This document shows, piece after piece, positions 46,532 through 55,742 of a DNA stretch of 64,000 nt. How positions within the stretch are numbered: the first letter of the stretch is position 1; each line of letters opens with the position of its first letter. A program made the position numbers and the translations under genes. The DNA is from Pirellulales bacterium. GTDB taxonomy: Bacteria > Planctomycetota > Planctomycetia > Pirellulales > Lacipirellulaceae. The stretch covers positions 1 to 64,000 of the forward strand of contig JANQOF010000036.1 of NCBI GenBank assembly GCA_028279215.1. Reading direction: 5' to 3'. The notes beneath the pieces are model-generated. The model worked only from the letters and a program-made list of their open reading frames with translations. It ran no database searches and had not been told where the DNA came from.

Positions 46532-46792
46532 TGTGCATCCGCCGGGAGGATAGGAATTGAAGCGACTGCCGCGACTACCGCCGTGCACGTCATGCTAGGG
46601 CCACAACCTAACAACCGAATCGCTTTTTCGTAAAGCCCACTCGTTAGCTAGTTTGAGGTGGACCCTCATAGAGAGGTGTCGCAGGTTAGCAACGCTCGGG
46701 AGTTGCAAGTCTGCGGCACTTAGGTACGTTGATACCAAACACGCGACACAAGGAAGCTCGAGGCCCCAGATCGACGTTGGAAAGGCGAGAGG

Positions 46793-48670
46793 ATGTCATC
46801 ATTCGATGCGTGGTCGCTCATGGGCGACCTCGAAAAATGCCCAAGAGAAGCTGATTTCCATGCTGCGGTGGTCAAGCGGCTTGTTGAGTCGGGTGGCGTC
46901 ACCACTGCGGCGCTTGTCCGATCGCAGCCTCCGGAATGGGTGGTCACCGCGTCGGCGGGGCAGATGGCTGGGCAGTTACCGCTCGATCTGGCTTCCGACG
47001 CACTCGATGTCGGTCTGGCGAAGGAGGAGGGCGACTGGACCGCCACTCCTTTGCGAGCCACGGCTGACCGCGAGATTCCGCCAACAGCGCTGTTGACGAC
47101 GGGCGGCGCGGTCGACGTGATTCAGTTGGCTGTTGGACTGGGCGTGGCGTGTTCGCATGTGCGGGCTCGGTTTCGCGAGCGGCGCCACGCGGAGCGGCTC
47201 AAGGCATTGCTCGAAATCACGCACCAATGGGCGCAGACCGATAACCTGGAAACACTACTGAATCGAATGGCCACCGCGGCGACCAATCTGTTCGACTGTG
47301 ACCGCGCGACCATTTTTCTTTGGGACCGTCCCCACAAAACGCTTGTAGGGCGGCCAGCGCTTGGCATGGAGGACAACGAGCTTCGCGTGCCCGACGATGC
47401 AGGCGTCGTAGGGCGCGTGGTGCAGAATGCGACGCCCGAGCGGGTCGACCGTGCCGATGACCGCGCGGCAATTCACGCTGCGGTCGACAAGACGACAGGC
47501 TACACGACTGAGACCATCCTTTGCGCGCCGCTCATCTCGCCCGAGGGCGACACGCTGGGCGCATTTGAGCTGCTCAACAAACGTGACGGCAATTTTCTGC
47601 CGGACGATTTGATCGGTTTGACCGAGCTGGCCAGCTACGCGGCGGTGTCGCTGGCCAACACGCAGCAATGGCAGCAAATCATCGAGCGGCACCAGTTGTT
47701 GGTCGACGAAGCGGCCGACAAAGTGCAGATGGTCGGCGGTTGCCCGGCGATTGAAGCTCTACGGTCGACGATCAACAAAGTCGCGGCTGCCGATCTGGCG
47801 GTGCTGGTGTTGGGTGAGAACGGGACCGGCAAAGAAGTCGTCGCGCAGTCGCTGCACTACCGAAGCCCTCGCCGCAACGAGCCCTTGATTGCTGTGAATT
47901 GCGCGGCGCTAACCGAGACATTGCTCGAAAGCGAACTATTCGGCCACGAGAAAGGTGCTTTCACTGGCGCGAACGAGTCGCGTGCTGGTAAGTTTGAAGT
48001 GGCCTCGGGCGGAACGCTGTTTCTCGACGAAATCGGAGACATGAGCCTGAGTGGGCAGGCCAAGCTGCTGCGGGCGCTCGAGGAAAAGGAAGTGGTCCGC
48101 GTGGGCGGACACGAAACCATTTCGACCGACGTCCGCGTGGTGGCGGCCACCAATCAAAACCTCGCGAACCTCGTACGCGAGAAGAAGTTTCGTGAGGATC
48201 TGTACTTTCGTCTAAACGTGGTGACGCTCGAACTACCGCCACTCCGCGAGCGAGGTGACGACATCGTTCTCCTTGCTGAGCATTTCCTGCGGCAACTGTG
48301 TCAGAAGCAAGGCCGCAAACCGCCGGCGATCACCGCGGCGGCCAAGAAACGCCTGGTGGCCCACCGCTGGCCGGGCAACGTACGCGAACTGAGAAACCTA
48401 ATGGAGCGAGTTGCCTACTTGGCGAGCGGCGACAAAATCGACGCCGACGATCTGGCGTTTACACTCTCACCCGGCGCCAAACCGACCGGCGGCATAGAGA
48501 CCGGTCGCAAACTGCAGGAGGCTACACAAGATTTCCAGGCCGACTATATCCGCCGAACAATCGACCAAGTACGAGGCAACGTGACCGAAGCGGCAAAGCT
48601 GCTGGGTGTGCATCGGTCGAACCTGTATCGCAAGATGCGGGCGCTGGGGATGGAGACGGATGAAAGTTGA
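46793..48670 (+). CDS. Sigma-54-dependent activator with GAF domain
   Basis: The 625-residue protein has an N-terminal part of unknown type (to about 130), a GAF domain (about 140-305, LKALLEITHQWAQTDNLETLLNRMAT onward), an AAA+ domain and a Fis-type helix-turn-helix at the end (GNVTEAAKLLGVHRSNLYRKMRALGM). The AAA+ part shows Walker A GENGTGKE, ESELFGHEKGAFTGA (the sigma-54 contact loop GAFTGA) and LFLDEIGDM. It activates RpoN-dependent promoters, with GAF sensing a ligand. No target operon is obvious next to it. Confidence 0.93.
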   Translation: MSSFDAWSLMGDLEKCPREADFHAAVVKRLVESGGVTTAALVRSQPPEWVVTASAGQMAGQLPLDLASDALDVGLAKEEGDWTATPLRATADREIPPTALLTTGGAVDVIQLAVGLGVACSHVRARFRERRHAERLKALLEITHQWAQTDNLETLLNRMATAATNLFDCDRATIFLWDRPHKTLVGRPALGMEDNELRVPDDAGVVGRVVQNATPERVDRADDRAAIHAAVDKTTGYTTETILCAPLISPEGDTLGAFELLNKRDGNFLPDDLIGLTELASYAAVSLANTQQWQQIIERHQLLVDEAADKVQMVGGCPAIEALRSTINKVAAADLAVLVLGENGTGKEVVAQSLHYRSPRRNEPLIAVNCAALTETLLESELFGHEKGAFTGANESRAGKFEVASGGTLFLDEIGDMSLSGQAKLLRALEEKEVVRVGGHETISTDVRVVAATNQNLANLVREKKFREDLYFRLNVVTLELPPLRERGDDIVLLAEHFLRQLCQKQGRKPPAITAAAKKRLVAHRWPGNVRELRNLMERVAYLASGDKIDADDLAFTLSPGAKPTGGIETGRKLQEATQDFQADYIRRTIDQVRGNVTEAAKLLGVHRSNLYRKMRALGMETDES

Positions 48671-48724
48671 TAAACCACAGAGGCACAGAAATCTCGGAGT
48701 ATGCTGGGGCCCCAGTATCTCTCT

Positions 48725-49157
48725 TCAGTCAGCAGTCAAGTCGACTTGGGAGACAATGTTTCCTGACCGATCGTAGTAAACAGGTTCCCCGACAGCAACG
48801 AATAGATTGTCTTCAGGGGAGTATTCGTATGTGTACTTGCTCTTGATAGTTCCGTCCGGGCGTATGTAGTAACCCACTCCGCCGGTGTTCTTTTGTGTAT
48901 TTCTCGGTTGCGATTTCGACACCGTCGGGCTTGTACCAAGTCGCGCGATGAAGTCGCCCGCGAAAATACCATTCACGCGGCATCAAGTTGCCGTTCTCGT
49001 AAGAGTACTCTCCAGTTCCCGTGCCGTGAGGGAAGCCACGTCCGTCCCTGTAAAACGTCCCGGGAATTGCGTCCCACAACGTCACGAATGACAGGCTCAC
49101 AACCATCGCCAGCAGTAGTGCCCCAATCAGCAGGTTGAAGGCTCGTGATTCGAACAC
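48725..49157 (-). pseudogene. Frameshifted MORN-like membrane protein
   Basis: Two track frames on the minus strand continue each other: the 48813-49157 frame gives a TM start (FNLLIGALLLAMVVSLSFVTLW) and EYSYENGNLMPREWYFRGRLHRATWYKPDGVEI, and the 48725-48976 frame continues with GGVGYYIRPDGTIKSKYTYEYSPEDNLFVAVGEPVYYDRSGNI. Both parts have the MORN-variant spacing (YxxDGxxxxxxxY), so they read as one protein broken by a +1 shift near 48890 at ACAAAAGAACACC. Removing one A from the AAAA run restores a single frame. It may be a real mutation or a sequencing error. Confidence 0.6.
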
Positions 49158-49177
49158 GGGCGTTGCGACCTTAGTCG

Positions 49178-50518
49178 CTAGGAGGTTGCCGCTTCAACGC
49201 CCGCCGTCATCGCATCCATCAGTAGGTCGATTTCTTCCAAACTGATTGCCAGAGGAGGAAAAGCGTACGTCATGTCGGGGCGAGGGCGGAGCCATACTTC
49301 GTGCTCCAGAGCGATTTGCGCGACTCGCTGGCCGACGCGGGCTTCGGGTGGGAAGGGTTCACCAGTTTGTTTATCAGCGACGAGGTCGAGGGCTACGACC
49401 ATGCCGCGCTGGCGGGCGTTGGCGACGTGCGGATGCTCGGCCAACTCGGCTAGCCGGACTGACAGGCGCTCCACTTTCGGTGGCAACGTTTCAAGCGTGT
49501 GTTCTTCGCTGAATAGGTGGAGCGATGCCAGCGCCGCTGCGGCAGCTAACGGATTGCCGCTGTACGTGTGCCCGTGGTAGAGCGCTCGGCCCGATTCGGC
49601 GTCGCCGAGGAAAGTCTCCCAAATCCTGGTTGACGTCAACGTCGCAGCCATTGGCAGGTAGCCACCGGTCAGGCCTTTGCCCAGGGTGAGGAAATCGGGG
49701 GTGATGCCTTCTGCCTCACAGGCAAACATGGTGCCAGTGCGACCGAAGCCCGTAGCCACTTCGTCGGTAATCAGCAGCACGTTGTACTGGTCGGCGAGTT
49801 TGCGCAATCCGCGTATGAATCCTGGCGGCTGCATGACCATGCCGGCAGCGCCTTGGACCAACGGCTCGATCACAACTGCGGCCAGTTGATTGCCCTGTTC
49901 GCGAAGCAGGGCTTCCACTTCGTCGAGGAAGAACTTCGCCGCGTCGTCGCCGGTGACGCCTGAGGGAAGACGTCGCATATCGGGCGACGGCGTGCGGACC
50001 ACTTCGAACAGCAACGGCTTGAACAGGTCGTGAAACTTGCCGATGCCCCCGACACTTGCAGCGCCGATGGTATCGCCGTGGTACGCTTCGCCAAACGTAA
50101 GGTACTTGGTCTTCTGCGGCTGAGGATCGTCGCACTGCAGCCAATACTGAAACGCGGCCTTAAGCGCCACTTCGTTAGCGCTTGATCCGTCGCTAGAAAA
50201 AAACACGTGGTCGAGCCCAGCGGGCGTGACGTCGACAAGTCGTTTCGCGAGCTGAACGGTCGTGTCGCAGCTCATGCCGAGCGAAGTGGCGTGCGCCACG
50301 CGGTGCAGTTGCCGCTCGATTGCGGTATTGATCGCCGGATGGTTATGCCCGTGGACATTGCACCACATGCTGCCGGCGCCATCGAGCAGCCGGCGGCCTT
50401 CGGTGTCGAATAGCCATACTCCATCCGCACTCTCGATCACCAACGGCTCGTATTCGGCCATTTGGGTGAAAGCATGCCAGTGGTGGGTACGATCCCAATC
50501 GTGAAGGTCATTGTGCAT
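49178..50518 (-). CDS. bioA: Adenosylmethionine-8-amino-7-oxononanoate transaminase (BioA)
   Basis: BioA transfers an amino group from SAM to KAPA in biotin synthesis and uses PLP. The protein is 446 residues. Marks include DGAGSMWCNVHGHNHPAI near 47, FFSSDGSSANEVALKAAFQYW near 107, GEAYHGDTIGAASVGG near 143, ITDEVATGFGRTG near 256, and the PLP lysine in LGKGLTGGYLPMA near 285. No other bio gene is in the window. Confidence 0.94.
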   Translation of the reverse strand: MHNDLHDWDRTHHWHAFTQMAEYEPLVIESADGVWLFDTEGRRLLDGAGSMWCNVHGHNHPAINTAIERQLHRVAHATSLGMSCDTTVQLAKRLVDVTPAGLDHVFFSSDGSSANEVALKAAFQYWLQCDDPQPQKTKYLTFGEAYHGDTIGAASVGGIGKFHDLFKPLLFEVVRTPSPDMRRLPSGVTGDDAAKFFLDEVEALLREQGNQLAAVVIEPLVQGAAGMVMQPPGFIRGLRKLADQYNVLLITDEVATGFGRTGTMFACEAEGITPDFLTLGKGLTGGYLPMAATLTSTRIWETFLGDAESGRALYHGHTYSGNPLAAAAALASLHLFSEEHTLETLPPKVERLSVRLAELAEHPHVANARQRGMVVALDLVADKQTGEPFPPEARVGQRVAQIALEHEVWLRPRPDMTYAFPPLAISLEEIDLLMDAMTAGVEAATS

Positions 50519-50551
50519 AGGTGATTTGCTGGATGGTGGTCACTGCCGCTC

Positions 50552-50645
50552 AGCGGGAGAGGGTTGGTGAGGGTGATTGGTGTGTTAGCTCAATTTCGCC
50601 CCTCACCCGGCGTTCGGCCACCCTCTCCGTTCTGGGGAGCGGGTT
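50552..50645. repeat. REP-like imperfect palindrome
   Basis: GGGAGAGGGTTGGTGAGGG (50555-50573) can pair with CCCTCACCC...CCACCCTCTCC (50600-50628), forming a bulged hairpin in the space between the SAM hydrolase and bioA. The words GAGAGGGT and GTGAGGG are typical of intergenic palindromes dispersed in many bacterial genomes. It may move with a REP-associated transposase or act as a terminator. Confidence 0.6.
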
Positions 50646-50707
50646 TGTTGCACCTGCTAACAGCAAACTGAAATTGGCAAGGCGTTTCTTAGCGACGAAA
50701 CCTCGAG

Positions 50708-51496
50708 CTACCACTCTACGCTTACTGGCGCACCAACGCCCACACCGAGCATGATCTTCGCGGAGTCGTCGACGATCGCCAGTTCGAGTTTGTCGCCCGA
50801 ACCAATCAAGGCTATGAGCGTCATGGGGGGCTGATCGGCGTAGGTGCTGAAGATGCCCATTGTTTCGTGCTCGTCGCAACACACTCGGGTTTGCTCGCCG
50901 CGAGGAACCTCAGCCAACATTTCGGCAGTGATGTTGGTAATGAGGTTCCCAAACGAATCGACCTCGGTTACCTCGCCTTCTATCTTCTGTCCCACGCATT
51001 CCGCCTGTGGTAGGGTGATTCGTACAAATTCCGTGCACTGCGGCCCGAGTTCTGCCGGGTCGATACCCAGCGAGAGTCGCGCCGCTACCGGGGCCATGAT
51101 GTCGCGTCCGTGAAACGTGTTCGACACCTCGTCCAGCCACAGCTTATTGTTTTGAACAACACGCATGGTAGTAGGTTTCGCCCGCGCAGCCAAGCAAGAC
51201 ACCAGGCCGTTGTCTGGGGCGATGTATCGCTGGCCATCGATTTCGGCATACAGTATCCCTCTGTCCGTACCAACCCCTGGGTCGACCACGGCAATGTGAA
51301 TCGTTTGCGAAGGAAAGCGGCCCGTCTCCAGCAGCGTGATGGCGCCCTGCTGGACGTCTTGGTGCGGCACCGAATGACTGATGTCGACAATTTGAAGCTG
51401 CGGATTGATCGACAGCAGCACACCCTTCATCGCCGCGACGTACCGACTCCCCTCGCCGAAATCGGTGGTCAACGTGACGATCGGAAACGAGTCCAT
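50708..51496 (-). CDS. SAM hydroxide adenosyltransferase / SAM hydrolase (DUF62)
   Basis: About 262 residues. The start FPIVTLTTDFGEGSRYVAAMKGVLLS and later VVDPGVGTDRGILYAE, APDNGLVS and SFGNLITNI are hallmarks of the DUF62/SAM-hydrolase family, which splits S-adenosylmethionine into adenosine and methionine. Halogenase relatives lack halide sites here as far as I can see. The start is ATG 51496; the gene begins 11 bp after gatB, so it is probably cotranscribed, with no known link to tRNA amidation. Confidence 0.9.
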   Translation of the reverse strand: MDSFPIVTLTTDFGEGSRYVAAMKGVLLSINPQLQIVDISHSVPHQDVQQGAITLLETGRFPSQTIHIAVVDPGVGTDRGILYAEIDGQRYIAPDNGLVSCLAARAKPTTMRVVQNNKLWLDEVSNTFHGRDIMAPVAARLSLGIDPAELGPQCTEFVRITLPQAECVGQKIEGEVTEVDSFGNLITNITAEMLAEVPRGEQTRVCCDEHETMGIFSTYADQPPMTLIALIGSGDKLELAIVDDSAKIMLGVGVGAPVSVEW

Positions 51497-51507
51497 GGCG
51501 TGGGACT

Positions 51508-52974
51508 TTACATCTTGGCGATCAAGTCCAGACACAATTGCCGGACGCGGCCCGGATCGGCGTTGGGATTTCGCTTCTTTGCCTGGCCTATCAAAGCCCC
51601 GACGGCCTGCTGTTTGCCCCCTCTTACGTCGTCGACGATCTTCGGGTTCGCGTCGAGCAGTTGCTGGCAAAGAGTCTCCAACTCCGAGTCGTCGACTTCC
51701 TCAATCCCCAGCTGGTGCATCGCTTCGTCGACCGACAACTTCTTATCGAGCATCACGTCGAACACGTCGCGCCCGCGCGAGCTTGGCAAGTCGCCTGACT
51801 TAAGTTTCGAGACGAACTTGCCGAGGGAGGATGCCGCAATGGGAAACGACTCAATCGGCTCCTCTCGTTCCTTGAGCACCCGCAGCACATCTTGCGAGAC
51901 CCAATTGCATACGGCCTTGCCGTCGCCGGCGACGTCGACTGCCGCGAGATAATAGGCAAGCAAGTCGCGGCCTTGATTCACGAGCACTTCGGCGTCGTAC
52001 GCCGAAAGGCCGTGCTCCGACTGGAGCTTGCCGCGCAGATCGGCCGGTTTTTCTCCAAGCGATGCGGTGGCCGCGGCCACCTCCTCCTTGGTGAACACGA
52101 CCGGCACCAAATCGGGGTCGGGGAAGTAGCGATAGTCGCTCGACTCTTCTTTACTTCGCTGGCCCCGTGTGACGCCCGCCGCGTCGTCCCACCCGCGCGT
52201 CTGCTTAGGCGAGTCGCCAAGCTTTGCGCCGGTTTCTTGCCACACGTCGTATTGGCGGCCCGCTTCGTACTCGATGGCCCGCTCGACGGCGCGAAAGCTG
52301 TTCATGTTCTTGATTTCAACGATCGGCGTGGCGATCATCTCGCCGCCCGAATCGAGGTGCAGGTTGACGTTCGCGTCGACTCGCAAGCTGCCTTCCTGCA
52401 TGTTGCAGTCGGAGACACCGATGTAGGTAAGCAAGAGCTTTAGCTCGTCGAGATAGGCCCGCGCTTCCAGCCCGGACCGCATGTCGGGTTCGCTAACGAT
52501 CTCCAATAGTGGCGTGCCAGTGCGATTTAAGTCGATCACGCTGTCGGCGCGTCCTGCTACTTCGTCGTGAATGCTCTTGCCTGCGTCCTCCTCGAGGTGG
52601 GCACGAAGGATTCGAATCTTCTTGGACTCGAACCGGTCTTTCGAGTCGGAGATTTCCAAGTGGCCGTGTTCGGACATCGGCATGTCGTACTGCGAAATCT
52701 GATAGCCCTTAGGAAGGTCCGGGTAGTAGTACTGCTTGCGGTCCCACTTGGTTAGCGGAGGAATCGTGCAATTCAGTGCGACTGCGGTCTTTAGTGCAAG
52801 ATCCAACGCCTCGCGATTCATCACCGGTAGCGACCCCGGCATGCCAATGCACACAGGACAAGTTTGCGTATTCGGCTCGGCCCCAAATTGCGTGCTACAC
52901 CTGCAGAACAACTTGCTCTTGGTGGCAAGCTGCACGTGAACTTCTAGGCCGACGATGGTGGTGTAATCTGGCAC
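51508..52974 (-). CDS. gatB: Aspartyl/glutamyl-tRNA amidotransferase subunit B (GatB)
   Basis: GatB binds misacylated Glu-tRNAGln or Asp-tRNAAsn and activates the amide acceptor with ATP. The 488 residues start MPDYTTIVGLEVHVQLATKSKLFCRCS, with GLEVHxQL and CxxC nearby in CPVCIGMPGSLPVMN; YYYPDLPKGYQISQYD follows. The GatB/YqeY tail at the C-terminus (LGKFVSKLKSGDLPSSRGRDVFDVML) is present. In the normal order it would follow gatA at once, but a 477-bp cassette lies between them here. Confidence 0.96.
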   Translation of the reverse strand: MPDYTTIVGLEVHVQLATKSKLFCRCSTQFGAEPNTQTCPVCIGMPGSLPVMNREALDLALKTAVALNCTIPPLTKWDRKQYYYPDLPKGYQISQYDMPMSEHGHLEISDSKDRFESKKIRILRAHLEEDAGKSIHDEVAGRADSVIDLNRTGTPLLEIVSEPDMRSGLEARAYLDELKLLLTYIGVSDCNMQEGSLRVDANVNLHLDSGGEMIATPIVEIKNMNSFRAVERAIEYEAGRQYDVWQETGAKLGDSPKQTRGWDDAAGVTRGQRSKEESSDYRYFPDPDLVPVVFTKEEVAAATASLGEKPADLRGKLQSEHGLSAYDAEVLVNQGRDLLAYYLAAVDVAGDGKAVCNWVSQDVLRVLKEREEPIESFPIAASSLGKFVSKLKSGDLPSSRGRDVFDVMLDKKLSVDEAMHQLGIEEVDDSELETLCQQLLDANPKIVDDVRGGKQQAVGALIGQAKKRNPNADPGRVRQLCLDLIAKM

Positions 52975-52987
52975 GGTTTGGATTTTT

Positions 52988-53464
52988 TTGCCCGCGAATC
53001 ACGCGAATAAGCGCGAATGTTAGATTCTTGATTCTTGGGTGAGAGCAATGCGTTCGTACTCAAGTTTGGGGTGATGCCCGAAATCTACTAGGATGCCTAA
53101 CTTGAAGCTGGTCGCATGTAGGTAGTTGAGCAGTTGGGCCCGATTCTCGTCGGTGAGGCGCTTCGCTGCCTTTAGCTCTACGACAATCTTGCTGTAGCAG
53201 ACATAATCGGCTTCGTAATAAGCTTGGAGTGTCTGTCCGTTGTAGTCCAAGCTCAAGCGAGGCTTCGACACCGACGGAATGTTGCGATTCTCGAACTCAA
53301 TTCCCAAGCACTCGTGATAAACTGCTTCGAGAAAGCCACAGCCCATCGTGTTGTATACCTCGAAACACGCACCGATGATCGCGTAGCTTTCGTCCGGATA
53401 GATGATGTTAGGCACGTTAGTTTTCTCAGCGTGATTCGCGAACATTCGCGCAATTCGCGGGCAA
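52988..53464. mobile_element. GxxExxY cassette with inverted-repeat ends, between gatA and gatB
   Basis: TTGCCCGCGAAT occurs at 52988-52999 and its exact reverse complement at 53453-53464. Each is followed inward by CGCGAAT words (CACGCGAATAAGCGCGAAT and TGCGCGAATGTTCGCGAAT). The right repeat abuts the gatA stop and the left one lies 13 bp before the gatB start, so the segment looks like an insertion into a tight gatA-gatB junction. Only the GxxExxY gene lies inside. No transposase is encoded, so movement would need a trans factor. Confidence 0.6.
53020..53445 (-). CDS. GxxExxY family protein
   Basis: The protein (about 141 residues from ATG 53445) contains the family motif GFLEAVY near the middle and conserved segments IIGACFEVYNTMGCGFLEAVYHECLGIEFENR, LDYNGQTLQAYYEADYVC, IVVELKAAKRLTDENRAQLLNYLHATSFKLGILVDFG. 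The last part resembles PD-(D/E)XK-like nuclease cores (VVELKA), which suggests a nucleic-acid role, but this is not proven. The gene sits inside an inverted-repeat cassette that splits gatA from gatB. GTG 53415 is another start. Confidence 0.82.
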   Translation of the reverse strand: MFANHAEKTNVPNIIYPDESYAIIGACFEVYNTMGCGFLEAVYHECLGIEFENRNIPSVSKPRLSLDYNGQTLQAYYEADYVCYSKIVVELKAAKRLTDENRAQLLNYLHATSFKLGILVDFGHHPKLEYERIALTQESRI

Positions 53465-55000
53465 TCAAAGTGTCGGTCTCTTTGTATGCCAATCAGTTGC
53501 CGTCTGGTACATGTGCCCAGCACGGAGCAGGGTTTCTTCGGCTAGAGGTTTGGCTTGCAAGTGAAGGCCAATGGGTAGACCCGAGTTGCTTTGGCCGCAG
53601 GGGACGCTCATGGCAGGCACACCGGTCAGGTTGGCGCTTACGGTGTACATGTCGACGAGGTACATCGCCAGCGGATCGTCGACAAGCGAGCCGAGTTCAA
53701 ACGCGGGGGTCGGCGCCACAGGGCCAGCCAGCACGTCGACTTGCTCGAATACCCTGTCGTAATCTTGTCGTATCATCCGGCGAACTTTGAGAGCCTTGAG
53801 GTAATAGGCGTCGTAATAGCCGGCGCTCAAGGCGTAAGTGCCCAGCATGATTCGGCGTTTGACCTCAGCTCCGAAGCCTTCGCTACGGCTCTTGCGGTAC
53901 ATCCGCACGAGGGGCGTATCGAGGTTTTCCGCCTCGCGTCGTTTGCCGGCTTCTTCCAGTTCGGCCCGTTCGGCATTCAACTCTTCGGTCAACTTCGCAA
54001 CGTCGGCACGATAGCCGTAGTGAACGCCGTCGTACCTGGCCAGGTTGCTAGAGGCTTCGCTTGGTGCGATCACGTAATACGTGGCCACCCCGTACTTGCT
54101 ATGCGGCAGCGATACTTCGACGAGCCTCGCCCCCAACGATTCGTAGGTGCCGAGCGCGTCGCGCACCGCCCGCTCGACCTCGCTATCGAGACCCTCGGCA
54201 AAGTGCTCCTTGGCGTATCCGATCCGCAAGCCATCGAGGGGCTTGCGGACGGATTCGGTGAATTGCGTTGTATGATCGAGCGACGTGGAGTCGTGCGGGT
54301 CGTGGCCAGAGATCGCCTCGTGCAGTAGCGCAATATCTTCTACCGTATGGGCCAAGGGGCCGATCTGATCCAGGCTGCTGGCGAAGGCCACTAGGCCAAA
54401 ACGGCTTACGCGTCCGTAGGTCGGCTTCATTCCAACGACGCCGCAGAAGCTAGCGGGCTGGCGGATCGAGCCGCCGGTGTCGGTGCCAATCGAAAGCGGG
54501 GCGAAGTCGGCCGCCACGGCAGCGGCAGCGCCGCCACTTGAGCCACCCGGCGACCGCTTTAGGTCCCACGGGTTGGCGGTGACTTTGAATGCGGAGTTCT
54601 CGGTCGAGCCGCCCATGGCGAACTCATCCATGTTCGTGCACCCGATCAGCACCGCGTCGGCGGCCTTGAGTTTGGCGATGACGGTCGCATCGTACGGCGC
54701 GGAGAACTCCGCGAGCATCTTTGAGGCGCAGGTGGTGCGCTCGCCCTTTTGTGCGAGGATGTCCTTGACTGCCACCGGAATGCCGGCGAGCTTTCCGAGC
54801 GGCTGGCCGGACGCACGACGCTGGTCGACGCATTTGGCCGCGTCCAAAGCTCGGTCGGCGGTCACTCGTAGGAAAGCGCCCACGTTGCCTTCCTGGGCCG
54901 AAATGCGATCGAGATAGGCCTGAGTCAGTTCTACCGCGGAGATCTCGCCCGAATCGAGCAACCTGCATTGGTCGACGGCAGAGAGCGAAGTGAGCAACAT
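53465..55000 (-). CDS. gatA: Aspartyl/glutamyl-tRNA amidotransferase subunit A (GatA)
   Basis: GatA is the amidase that frees ammonia from glutamine. The amidase signature is [36 protein letters not shown], with the Ser-cisSer-Lys triad readable as Lys in AVKDI near 78, Ser in GGSSGG and Ser in TGGSIR. The end [13 protein letters not shown] is the usual C-terminus, so the adjacent cassette did not damage it. The length of 511 is normal. Confidence 0.96.
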   Translation of the reverse strand: MLLTSLSAVDQCRLLDSGEISAVELTQAYLDRISAQEGNVGAFLRVTADRALDAAKCVDQRRASGQPLGKLAGIPVAVKDILAQKGERTTCASKMLAEFSAPYDATVIAKLKAADAVLIGCTNMDEFAMGGSTENSAFKVTANPWDLKRSPGGSSGGAAAAVAADFAPLSIGTDTGGSIRQPASFCGVVGMKPTYGRVSRFGLVAFASSLDQIGPLAHTVEDIALLHEAISGHDPHDSTSLDHTTQFTESVRKPLDGLRIGYAKEHFAEGLDSEVERAVRDALGTYESLGARLVEVSLPHSKYGVATYYVIAPSEASSNLARYDGVHYGYRADVAKLTEELNAERAELEEAGKRREAENLDTPLVRMYRKSRSEGFGAEVKRRIMLGTYALSAGYYDAYYLKALKVRRMIRQDYDRVFEQVDVLAGPVAPTPAFELGSLVDDPLAMYLVDMYTVSANLTGVPAMSVPCGQSNSGLPIGLHLQAKPLAEETLLRAGHMYQTATDWHTKRPTL

Positions 55001-55030
55001 CGGTGCGGGCGGGAGTTGAACGGTGGTTGG

Positions 55031-55321
55031 TTAGTCGCCCAGCACCGCCGGCACTAGGTAGCCTTCGTCGTTGTGTTTGGGGGCGCCCGCTAGCGCGGCG
55101 TCGCGAGAAAGGCTGGCGGCAACCGCATCGTCCTTAGTGACGTTGTGTAGTTCGACGGCGTGCGCCATAGGCTCAACGCCCTCGGTGTCGACCTCGGCCA
55201 GCTGGTCGACGTAGGTAACGATTTGCCCGAGTTCCGCCGTCATCGATTCTAGCTCGGCCGGCGTCAGTATCAGTCGGGCGAGAAGGGCTACCTTTTCGAC
55301 GTCGGCGGCGGATAGCGACAT
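55031..55321 (-). CDS. gatC: Aspartyl/glutamyl-tRNA amidotransferase subunit C (GatC)
   Basis: The 96-residue protein with VEKVALLARLILTPAELESMTAELGQIVTYVDQLAEVDTEGVEPMAHAVEL is the small GatC subunit that stabilises GatAB. It lies 27 bp after rpmB and 30 bp before gatA, giving a likely operon rpmB-gatC-gatA. Confidence 0.95.
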   Translation of the reverse strand: MSLSAADVEKVALLARLILTPAELESMTAELGQIVTYVDQLAEVDTEGVEPMAHAVELHNVTKDDAVAASLSRDAALAGAPKHNDEGYLVPAVLGD

Positions 55322-55348
55322 GGCGCGGCTAGCTTACTTGGCGCGAGA

Positions 55349-55621
55349 TTACTTGCCAGATGTTTGAGGTACGGCGAACGGTGCCTGCTGTACCACCTTG
55401 CGGATTGCTCCGCCCCGGATGCACTGGGTGCACACCCATTGATGCGTGTTCTTGCCGTCGGGGCCCGCGACCTTCACCTTTTGCAGGTTCGGTTTGAATT
55501 GCCGGCGGGTAATGCCGGTGACTTTGGTACCCACACCACCCAGGTATTTCTTCTTACCACGGATCGTGACTTGGTTGCCCATCTGCGGCCCCTTGCCGCA
55601 AACTTCGCATTGCTTGGCCAT
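55349..55621 (-). CDS. rpmB: Ribosomal protein L28 (bL28)
   Basis: The 90-residue protein begins MAKQCEVCGKGPQMGNQV and continues RRQFKPNLQKVKV and WVCTQCIRGGAIRKV, which fits bL28. Two CxxC pairs (CEVC and CTQC) indicate the zinc-binding form. The start at ATG 55621 is the family N-terminus; the longer track frame is upstream sequence. It is the first gene before gatCA. Confidence 0.95.
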   Translation of the reverse strand: MAKQCEVCGKGPQMGNQVTIRGKKKYLGGVGTKVTGITRRQFKPNLQKVKVAGPDGKNTHQWVCTQCIRGGAIRKVVQQAPFAVPQTSGK

Positions 55622-55742
55622 GACTACAAACTCGCTTACTCGACGATTCGGCACTCGCCCCACCTGCTGGGTTGCAAGTGGCGGAAAGCTCGTAAGTATA
55701 CCCGCCGCAACGAGATATACAACGCCCATTGGGGCGGGTTGG

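Noticed and set aside
48672-48690. AAACCACAGAGGCACAGA as a dispersed repeat
   Set aside because: The word recalls a repeat known from related genomes, but only one copy is in this window.
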